Positions 1 to 5,351 of a DNA stretch of 5,351 nucleotides are shown here, one piece after another. The notes beneath the pieces are model-generated. The model worked only from the letters and a program-made list of their open reading frames with translations. It made no database searches and had not been told where the DNA came from. Source of the stretch: an uncultured Clostridia bacterium. Lineage in GTDB: Bacteria; Bacillota; Clostridia; TANB77; CAG-508. The translations under genes were made by a program, and so were the position numbers. Positions within the stretch are counted from its first letter, which is position 1, and every line of letters starts with the position of its first letter. The stretch covers positions 1-5,351 of the forward strand of contig CALXZS010000096.1 of the NCBI GenBank assembly GCA_944393305.1. Direction: 5' to 3'.

Positions 1-1415
1 TTGTAATCATTAAATAGTCTAATATTTTTATAGTCTAAATTTTCTTTTATCCATGTTGCTGCTTCTATTGGATATGACGATGGATTTATATATTGTGCAT
101 TACTATTTGGTACATATACATAATAACTTATTGAAAATACAAATAATATTGTTAGCACTTCTCCTACTGTTGTTGTCATAAATGACATTACTTCATTTGT
201 TCCTTTTTTATCATGTTTTGTAAGTATATCTGCTAGTACTTTGGCAAATACCATTCCTCCAAACAACACTAACATTGATACTTGTCTTCTACTCATAAGA
301 GCAAGAAGCGTTAGCCCACCTACCATGAATACATCTCTTAATCTAATTTTTACATCAGAAAAGATTAATAATCCAATAAATAGAGCTAGTGATATTAGTA
401 TAGGTTTGTTGTTTATTAATGTTAGTGGTAAATGTTCACTTATACTTTCAGTTGTATTACCTTGCATTATTTTTAATGTATAAGTATATGGCATATCTCC
501 TATTGGTGTTAATAGTCCAGTAAATAAGCATACTACCATAATTAAAATTAGCCATTTGATTCTGTCTATTTTTTCTATTTTTAATTTATATGGTCTTTTT
601 CTTTTTTCTATTTGCTTAGCAGTATCTAACTCATGTTTTTGCTCTATTTCTTCTAATTCTTTATTTAATGAAGCAAGTTTAGTTTGATATTTCGTAGCTT
701 CTTGTTTTGAAACTTTTTTTAGTTTTTCATTTGTCCTTTTTATTTTTAAATTTAAAAATGTTTTATATGCTTTAAATGGTAAATGTGCATCTATAATTAA
801 TCTTACTACATATTCGCCTATATATGGTAGGTATAATACAAAGTAAAATGGAAATACCGCTGCATGCACATTTGCAATAGCTATTGGTATTATTATGAGT
901 CCTACTGCATATCGCTTTTTTCCACTTTCTAAGAATTTTTCTATAAATAATATAGTAAGTACGAATAGTACAAATGTTAATAATTGTGCTCTAGCTGTAA
1001 TATAATCTTGCATTAAATACATTTGTCCAAGGGTTATAGCAAATGCTATTAATGAATTCTTAGATATTTTCTTAACTGTAAAATACAGAGTTATGCCTAG
1101 TATAATTGAGAGTATTGCAGTAGATATATATATTCCTACATTTCCTCCCATATAATCATAAATTAATGATATTATTACATCATAAAGCCAATGTGGGTAT
1201 GTATATGGTAAGTCATGTATTGAATAATGATCTATTCCATCAATTCCATCTACTCTAATACTTTGTCCTAATTTTATTGTATAAAATGTATCGTTTTGAA
1301 ATTCTTTAGGCGTTAGTGCAAAACAAAATACAGCTATGCAAAAAACAGCTAAAATATTGAATGCTATTTTCAAAACTTTTTTATTCTTATCTGTAATTTT
1401 TTTTCTTTCTTCCAT
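1..1415 (-). CDS. Polytopic membrane protein, GT-C glycosyltransferase-like (partial, C-terminus off the left edge)
   Basis: Reading the minus strand from ATG at 1415 gives 471 open codons with no stop before the window edge. The N-terminus is basic (MEERKK), followed by TM1 (~15-34) and an extracytoplasmic loop 35-75 with an N41-D42 pair and a YPHW motif at 73-76. Further hydrophobic segments lie at about 93-112, 119-136, 145-160, 169-181, 185-200, 288-306, 335-352, 361-375, 380-395 and 412-433. Landmarks I associate with large uncharacterised GT-C-like membrane proteins are RAQ (142-144), NVHA (182-185), R376-R377 and a terminal RLFNDY (466-471). Family members usually continue from that last motif into a short extracytoplasmic tail. 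A K/E-rich segment (~222-287) on the predicted cytoplasmic side looks coiled-coil and is an unusual insertion. If it is a GT-C enzyme it would move sugars from lipid carriers outside the membrane, but that is inference. Confident as a membrane gene, moderate on family. Confidence 0.85.
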   Translation of the reverse strand, partial: MEERKKITDKNKKVLKIAFNILAVFCIAVFCFALTPKEFQNDTFYTIKLGQSIRVDGIDGIDHYSIHDLPYTYPHWLYDVIISLIYDYMGGNVGIYISTAILSIILGITLYFTVKKISKNSLIAFAITLGQMYLMQDYITARAQLLTFVLFVLTILFIEKFLESGKKRYAVGLIIIPIAIANVHAAVFPFYFVLYLPYIGEYVVRLIIDAHLPFKAYKTFLNLKIKRTNEKLKKVSKQEATKYQTKLASLNKELEEIEQKHELDTAKQIEKRKRPYKLKIEKIDRIKWLILIMVVCLFTGLLTPIGDMPYTYTLKIMQGNTTESISEHLPLTLINNKPILISLALFIGLLIFSDVKIRLRDVFMVGGLTLLALMSRRQVSMLVLFGGMVFAKVLADILTKHDKKGTNEVMSFMTTTVGEVLTILFVFSISYYVYVPNSNAQYINPSSYPIEAATWIKENLDYKNIRLFNDY

Positions 1416-1422
1416 ACTTCTT

Positions 1423-1427
1423 TCCTT
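1423..1427 (-). promoter_or_regulatory. Ribosome binding site of the membrane-protein gene
   Basis: The minus strand reads AAGGA, 7 bases before the ATG at 1415-1413. It lies wholly inside the 14-base gap after the leuS stop and fixes the start of the partial membrane gene. No promoter or terminator fits in this gap, which supports co-transcription with leuS. Confidence 0.8.
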
Positions 1428-1429
1428 TT

Positions 1430-3823
1430 TTATTTTATAACTATGTTATAGATTTTGTTTGGTACATATATTTCTTTTACTATATTTTTGTCTGTTAGCA
1501 ATGTTTTTATTTTTTCATTATCATGTACAATTTTTTCTATTTCGTCTTTGCTTAAATCTTTTTTTACTTTTATTGTAGTTTTTAGTTTTCCATTAAATTG
1601 TACTGGTAATTCAAATGTATCTTCTTCGATTTTGGTTTCATCGTATTTTGGCCATTTTTCATATGCTATACTTTCCTCATGTCTTAGTCTATTCCATAAC
1701 TCTTCTGTTATATGAGGGGCTACTGGATTTAGTAATTTCAAAAATCCTTCTGCATATTCTAAAGGCAATACATTTTCTTTCATTGCATTATTTATAAATA
1801 TCATCATCTGTGATATTGCTGTATTAAAATCCATATTTTCATAGTCTTTTGTAACCTTCATTACAGTATAGTTATATGTTTTCTCAAGATTTTTATTCTC
1901 TTCTTCTTTTATTTTTCCCGTTTCTGTGTAAAGTCTCCATACTCTATCTAGGAATTTTTTAGAACCTTCTACACCATTAGGATCCCATGGTTTTGTGCTA
2001 TCAATTGGTCCCATAAACATTTCATACACTCTTAAACTATCTGCACCATACTCTTTTACCATGTCATCTGGATTTATAACATTTCCTTTTGATTTACTCA
2101 TTTTTTCGCCATTTGTTCCTAGTATCATTCCTTGATGACGTAATTTTTTAAATGGTTCTTTTACTGGAACAATGCCTTTATTGTATAAATAGTTGTTCCA
2201 GAATCTTGAATATAGCAAATGTCCTACTGCATGTTCTGGTCCACCCATATAAAGGTCAACTGGCATCCAATGTTTTAATAGTTTAGGGTCTGCTATTTCT
2301 TTATCATTATGTGGATCAATGTATCTTAGGAAATACCAACTAGAACCAGCAGAACCTGGCATTGTACTTGTTTCTCTTTTTGCTTTTTTTCCTTCAAATG
2401 TTGTATTTACCCAATCTTTTGCTTTTTCTAAAGGTGATGCTCCATCTTTTGAAGGTTTATAGTCTTCTAGTTCTGGTAAAATTAATGGTAAATCTTCATC
2501 TGCTAATACATGAATTTCATTATTTTCAGTAAATACGATTGGTATTGGTTCTCCCCAATAACGTTGTCTTGCAAATATCCATTCACGTATTTTATAATTT
2601 ACTTTTTTATGTCCTATTTTTCTTTCTTCTAACCAATTTGTTATTTTATTTATTGCATCTTCTTTATTTAGTCCATCTAGGAAATCTGAGTTGATATGTT
2701 TTCCATCTCCTACATATGCTTCTTTTTCTATATTTCCGCCTTCTAATACTTGAATTATTGCTATTCCAAATTTCTTAGCAAATTCATAATCTCTTTGGTC
2801 ATGTGCTGGAACTGCCATTATTGCACCTGTACCATATGTCATTAAAACATAGTCTGAAATCCAAATTGGCATTTTCTTTCCATTTACAGGATTTATGGCA
2901 TAACAACCAGTAAATTCTCCTGTTTTTTCTTTATTTAGTTCTGTTCTTTCTAAATCTGATTTTGTAGCTGCTTTTTGTTTATATTCTTCTACTTTTTGTT
3001 TATATTCTTCTGTTGTTATTTCTTTAATTAGAGGATGTTCTGGTGAAAGTACACAATATGTTGCACCAAATAAAGTATCTGGTCTTGTTGTAAATACAGT
3101 AAATTCTTTATCTGTATTTTCTACTTTGAATGTTACTTCTGCTCCAACAGATTTTCCAATCCAATTTCTTTGAATTTCTTTTGTTGATTCAGGCCAATCA
3201 AGTTCATTTAATCCCTCTAATAGAATTTCTGCATATTCTGGAATATCCATAACCCATTGTTTCATATTTTTTCTTATGACTGGGAAACCACCTCTTTCAC
3301 TTTTACCATTTATAACTTCATCATTTGAAAGAACTGTTCCTAATTCTTCACACCAATTTACTGGCATATCTACAAGTTTTGCTAGACCATCTATATATAA
3401 TTGTTTAAAAATCCATTGTGTCCATTTATAATATGATGGATCACAAGTTGAAATTTCTTTACTCCAATCAAATGAAAGACCTAACATTTTTAATTGTCTT
3501 TTAAATGTTCCTATATTCTTTTTTGTAAATCCTTCTGGATGATTTCCTGTTTTTATTGCATATTGTTCAGCAGGAAGGCCGAATGAATCCCATCCCATTG
3601 GATGTAGTACATTATATCCTTGCATTCTTTTCATTCTACATACAATATCCGTAGCTGTATATCCTTCTGGATGACCTACATGTAAACCTTCTCCTGATGG
3701 ATATGGAAACATATCTAATACATAATATTTTGGCTTTGAGAAATCCCATACATCAGTTTTAAATGTTTCGTGCTCGTCCCAATATTTTTGCCACTTAGGT
3801 TCTATTTCTTTAAAGTTATACAT
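1430..3823 (-). CDS. leuS: Leucyl-tRNA synthetase (class Ia), complete
   Basis: This 797-residue cytosolic enzyme attaches leucine to tRNA-Leu using ATP. The class I signature HVGH is at 48-51 and KMSKS at 574-578. The knuckle region starting at W157-C158 keeps one cysteine and reads KSERGG where other bacteria have more cysteines, as in Bacillus-type enzymes. The CP1 editing domain spans about 220-410, with TTRPDT at 245-250 (T250 matches the editing-specificity threonine) and VPAHDQRD containing D342, the expected anchor for the misacylated amino group. REWIFARQRYWG (413-424) resumes the catalytic core, followed by TMPGSAGSSWYF (487-498) and MGGPEHAVGH (526-535). The anticodon-binding helical domain carries PHITEELW (703-710), and the small C-terminal tRNA-binding domain occupies about 735-797. 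Length is normal for the family and both catalytic and editing residues are present, so it should be active and proofreading. The start is fixed by the SD 8 bases upstream. It leads a likely two-gene or longer operon with the membrane protein. Confidence 0.99.
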   Translation of the reverse strand: MYNFKEIEPKWQKYWDEHETFKTDVWDFSKPKYYVLDMFPYPSGEGLHVGHPEGYTATDIVCRMKRMQGYNVLHPMGWDSFGLPAEQYAIKTGNHPEGFTKKNIGTFKRQLKMLGLSFDWSKEISTCDPSYYKWTQWIFKQLYIDGLAKLVDMPVNWCEELGTVLSNDEVINGKSERGGFPVIRKNMKQWVMDIPEYAEILLEGLNELDWPESTKEIQRNWIGKSVGAEVTFKVENTDKEFTVFTTRPDTLFGATYCVLSPEHPLIKEITTEEYKQKVEEYKQKAATKSDLERTELNKEKTGEFTGCYAINPVNGKKMPIWISDYVLMTYGTGAIMAVPAHDQRDYEFAKKFGIAIIQVLEGGNIEKEAYVGDGKHINSDFLDGLNKEDAINKITNWLEERKIGHKKVNYKIREWIFARQRYWGEPIPIVFTENNEIHVLADEDLPLILPELEDYKPSKDGASPLEKAKDWVNTTFEGKKAKRETSTMPGSAGSSWYFLRYIDPHNDKEIADPKLLKHWMPVDLYMGGPEHAVGHLLYSRFWNNYLYNKGIVPVKEPFKKLRHQGMILGTNGEKMSKSKGNVINPDDMVKEYGADSLRVYEMFMGPIDSTKPWDPNGVEGSKKFLDRVWRLYTETGKIKEEENKNLEKTYNYTVMKVTKDYENMDFNTAISQMMIFINNAMKENVLPLEYAEGFLKLLNPVAPHITEELWNRLRHEESIAYEKWPKYDETKIEEDTFELPVQFNGKLKTTIKVKKDLSKDEIEKIVHDNEKIKTLLTDKNIVKEIYVPNKIYNIVIK

Positions 3824-3831
3824 AAATCTCT

Positions 3832-3836
3832 TCCTT
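3832..3836 (-). promoter_or_regulatory. Ribosome binding site of leuS
   Basis: The minus strand reads AAGGA within a longer purine run (AGGGAAGGAAGAG), 8 bases before the leuS ATG at 3823-3821. It supports this start; the protein then begins with the usual MYNFKEIEPKWQ opening of bacterial LeuRS. Confidence 0.85.
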
Positions 3837-3865
3837 CCCTTATTTCCGTAAATTTACATGGTAAT

Positions 3866-3894
3866 ATTATACTACACTTTTTACAAAAAATCTA
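3866..3894 (-). promoter_or_regulatory. Probable sigma-70-type promoter of leuS
   Basis: On the minus strand a perfect TATAAT -10 box lies at 3871-3866, with a weak TAGATT (3 of 6 consensus bases) at 3894-3889 and a 17-base spacer. Transcription would begin near 3859, giving a leader of roughly 36 bases. That is far too short for a T-box riboswitch, and I see no T-box motif or leader hairpin between here and the start codon. The -10 is convincing; the -35 is a best guess. Confidence 0.6.
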
Positions 3895-3950
3895 TATGTT
3901 TTATTAATTTGCATGTTACAGAAACGTAATATTTTTTTAATGCATTTGTA

Positions 3951-3979
3951 ATATATTTTTGCTTATTATGGTGTATAAT
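3951..3979 (+). promoter_or_regulatory. Probable promoter of the HExxH-protein gene
   Basis: A perfect TATAAT -10 box lies at 3974-3979, with a start expected near 3986 and a leader of about 22 bases before the ATG at 4008. The position 17 bases upstream (3951-3956, ATATAT) is not a recognisable -35. TTGTAA at 3946-3951 looks better but is 22 bases away, beyond normal spacing. Expression may therefore be weak or depend on an activator; this is inference. The region back-to-back with the leuS promoter is AT-rich and shows no clear operator palindrome. Confidence 0.55.
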
Positions 3980-3994
3980 AGTTTCAGTTAAACT

Positions 3995-4000
3995 AAGGAG
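3995..4000 (+). promoter_or_regulatory. Ribosome binding site of the HExxH-protein gene
   Basis: AAGGAG lies 7 bases before the ATG at 4008, an ideal SD with ideal spacing. It fixes the start, so the absence of a signal peptide in the product is not a start-calling error. Confidence 0.9.
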
Positions 4001-4007
4001 AATTTAT

Positions 4008-5105
4008 ATGGATACAATTGATTCAGAATTAGAAAAGAATGGAATAAATGTTATTTGTCCTATAAGTACATTAAATGTTAATGAAATTGCTACTTATGTT
4101 GCAAGACTTTTGTGTTCCAAAATGCCTGAACTAAAACTTAATTATAATACTGTTTTTATGAGTATTTCAAGATTACCAATGTATATAGCTGAACTTCCAG
4201 AAGGACAAGCTGACGCTTGTTACTTTTATAAAAACTCTTCTATTTATTTTAGAAAAGGGCTTACTTTTGATAAAATAAAAAAATTGGCTGTTCATGAATC
4301 AATACATCATCTTCAAGAAGTAAAAGATTCTAAAGGTAATTTGAAAAAATTAGGTTTATGCACTTATTCTGGCTTTAAGGCTTTTGGAAGTGCTTTAAAT
4401 GAGGGCGCTGTTCAGCTTATTTCTTCTTATCTTGTTGGTGAAAAAACTGATGTAGTGAAATATTATGATATTACACTTCCAACTGATAGTCCATCATATT
4501 ATCCTTTAGTATGTAATTTGGTAAAACAAATTGGTTATGTTTCAAATTTTGCTACTATGTTTGATAGTACAATTTATGCAAATACTTTGTTTTTTGAAAA
4601 ATTTATATCTGCATGTGGTGAAGATGAAGCTTTTAGAATACAACAAAATTTAGATGAATTAGTCCTTTTAGAAGAAAAAATAGCTAAAATTTCCGAAAAA
4701 ATTCAAACAGAGGATTTATCTTATAGGAAATTTAAATCTGCAACAGATAAAATAAATTCATATAAAGCAAAAATAAGAAAGGTATTTATTTCAACTCAGA
4801 ATTTAATTATAACATCTTTCTTTGATAAGGAAACTAATAATTTACTTTCTATAACAAGAATTGAAGAATATAGAAAATATTTATACAGTTTTAAAAATTT
4901 AATTGGAACTGTTGATGGATATACATTTTTCAATGATTATTATATAAATAAAATGAATGAATTAGATGAAAGATATGAGGCTATTACTAATAATAAAGCC
5001 TTAACACTTGTAAAGCGTTCTAAAGTAAGTATTTTCTTTAATTCTATTAAACGTTTACTTGTTGGGAATGCAAGTGAATATGAAAGAGATAATAACTTAC
5101 ATTAA
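4008..5105 (+). CDS. Uncharacterised protein with an HExxH zinc-metallopeptidase-like motif
   Basis: The 365-residue product has no signal peptide or membrane segment, so it is probably cytosolic. Residues 94-104 (AVHESIHHLQE) contain HExxH at 96-100: H96 and H100 would bind zinc and E97 would be the general base. N131-E132-G133 in ALNEGAVQL supplies a glutamate 32 residues after H100, the arrangement of gluzincin-type peptidases where an [N]EG helix gives the third ligand. The N-terminal ~90 residues and the segment between the two motifs would complete the catalytic domain. Residues ~214-260 are rich in E/K with spaced L/I and probably form a coiled coil; the C-terminal ~100 residues are charged and unassigned. 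Substrate, and even true peptidase activity, cannot be read from the sequence. It stands alone: it is divergent from leuS and followed by its own terminator. I do not recognise a named family. Codon and base use match the neighbours. Confidence 0.93.
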   Translation: MDTIDSELEKNGINVICPISTLNVNEIATYVARLLCSKMPELKLNYNTVFMSISRLPMYIAELPEGQADACYFYKNSSIYFRKGLTFDKIKKLAVHESIHHLQEVKDSKGNLKKLGLCTYSGFKAFGSALNEGAVQLISSYLVGEKTDVVKYYDITLPTDSPSYYPLVCNLVKQIGYVSNFATMFDSTIYANTLFFEKFISACGEDEAFRIQQNLDELVLLEEKIAKISEKIQTEDLSYRKFKSATDKINSYKAKIRKVFISTQNLIITSFFDKETNNLLSITRIEEYRKYLYSFKNLIGTVDGYTFFNDYYINKMNELDERYEAITNNKALTLVKRSKVSIFFNSIKRLLVGNASEYERDNNLH

Positions 5106-5137
5106 AATATAGAAAATTCCTTAATTTTTCTTTTGAT

Positions 5138-5184
5138 ATAACAAAAATAGGTAATATGAATTTTGTATTACCTATTTTTGTTAT
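5138..5184 (+). terminator. Intrinsic terminator after the HExxH-protein gene
   Basis: Arms 5138-5156 and 5166-5184 are perfect 19-base reverse complements (ATAACAAAAATAGGTAATA and its complement) around a 9-base loop, beginning 33 bases after the stop codon. The stem is AT-rich. The terminal U-run (TTTTTGTTATTT) is inside and just beyond the 3' arm, with matching A-runs on the 5' side, so it could work from either direction. No gene is visible between here and the right edge, so any convergent user lies outside the window. Confidence 0.85.
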
Positions 5185-5221
5185 TTAATGTTACTATTCA
5201 AAGTTTTGATTATATTTTTAG

Positions 5222-5342
5222 CTTTAATATATGTTCTTAAACATTTCAAGTGAGCGTAGGCGACGTAGGAGCGGAGCGTAACGTGCGAGCGTTGAAGCGC
5301 AAGCGAACCGCGAAGTGAAATGTGAAAGAATGTATATTAAAG
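5222..5342. repeat. Intergenic element: AT-rich inverted repeats flanking a GC-rich core
   Basis: Arms 5222-5247 and 5317-5342 are 26-base imperfect inverted repeats: paired runs of 10, 5 and 7 bases separated by two 2-base mismatches. Pairing may extend outward through a G-T wobble (5221/5343) and an A-T pair (5220/5344). They enclose a 69-base core of quite different composition. No transposase, RBS-led gene or known RNA family was recognised. It could be a short non-autonomous mobile element (MITE-like), a dispersed extragenic palindromic repeat, or a structured RNA or terminator for a gene beyond the right edge. No flanking target-site duplication is evident. Confidence 0.6.
5248..5316. 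other. GC-rich, purine-skewed core built from AGCG words
   Basis: By count, 42 of 69 bases are G or C (about 61%), against a strongly AT-rich surrounding. G outnumbers C 28 to 14 and purines make up 47 of 69 on the plus strand. AGCG occurs six times (5253, 5270, 5275, 5288, 5296, 5302), mixed with GGCG, TGCG and CGCG variants at irregular spacing. The only internal hairpin noticed is a 4-base AACG/CGTT stem (5280-5283 with 5290-5293). The core is not itself a palindrome, so the inverted arms rather than the core define the element. Confidence 0.6.
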
Positions 5343-5351
5343 TTTAAGCAA

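Noticed and set aside
157..185. Loss of zinc-binding cysteines in the LeuRS knuckle as a sign of a damaged enzyme (residue numbers of LeuRS, about 3269-3355 in the window)
   Set aside because: The same KSERGG-type replacement is normal in Bacillus-type LeuRS, and all catalytic and editing motifs are intact.
241..483. Plus-strand 80-codon open frame
   Set aside because: It begins with TTG, has no SD, and lies antisense inside the membrane-protein gene, whose minus-strand reading shows coherent transmembrane segments and family-like motifs.
1455..1797. Two overlapping plus-strand open frames (1455-1715 and 1615-1797)
   Set aside because: Both are antisense to the C-terminal and anticodon-binding domains of leuS and have no SD; they are shadows of AT-rich coding sequence.
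2971..3011. Identical 20-base direct repeat with a 21-base period inside leuS
   Set aside because: It encodes EEYKQK twice (272-277 and 279-284) in the CP1 domain. As I recall the Bacillus enzymes, the segment between the preceding ITT and the following KSDLERT has the same length, so this is a helical heptad similarity rather than an inserted duplication.
3910..3953. Short symmetric words (TTAC/GTAA, GCAT, repeated TAATAT) in the divergent intergenic region
   Set aside because: The matching stretches are only four to six bases in very AT-rich sequence, so chance explains them; no operator can be supported.
5250..5318. Plus-strand GTG-to-TGA mini-frame of 22 codons spanning the GC-rich core
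   Set aside because: It would give a basic peptide, but no SD precedes the GTG and the frame is open mainly because the core is poor in T; more likely a by-product of the repeat.

Overview
The window is AT-rich DNA with standard-code bacterial genes, strong Shine-Dalgarno (SD) sites and a leucyl-tRNA synthetase of the Bacillus type (the cysteine zinc knuckle is lost). Together these point to a low-GC Firmicute (Bacillota), plausibly an uncultured Clostridia/Bacilli lineage. That placement is an inference from composition and protein style, not from a search.

Layout: positions 1-1415 (minus strand) hold the first 471 codons of a polytopic membrane protein that runs off the left edge. It resembles a GT-C-type glycosyltransferase-like family. 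Directly upstream on the same strand, 14 bases away, is complete leuS (1430-3823). The two are almost certainly one transcript, read from a short-leader promoter near 3866-3894 with no room for a T-box riboswitch. A divergent intergenic region (3824-4007) also carries the promoter and SD of a plus-strand gene (4008-5105). That gene encodes a 365-residue cytosolic protein with an HExxH...NEG zinc-peptidase-like signature and a coiled-coil C-terminal half; its function is unknown. A perfect 19-bp hairpin terminator follows at 5138-5184.

The last ~125 bases are the oddest part: a GC-rich (about 61%), purine-skewed 69-base core made of repeated AGCG words, enclosed by 26-base AT-rich imperfect inverted repeats (5222-5342). 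It looks like a mobile or repetitive intergenic element, or a structured RNA, and is not explained by any gene here. No tRNA, rRNA, CRISPR array, insertion-sequence transposase or phage gene was seen. No functional pathway links leuS, the membrane protein and the HExxH protein from sequence alone.
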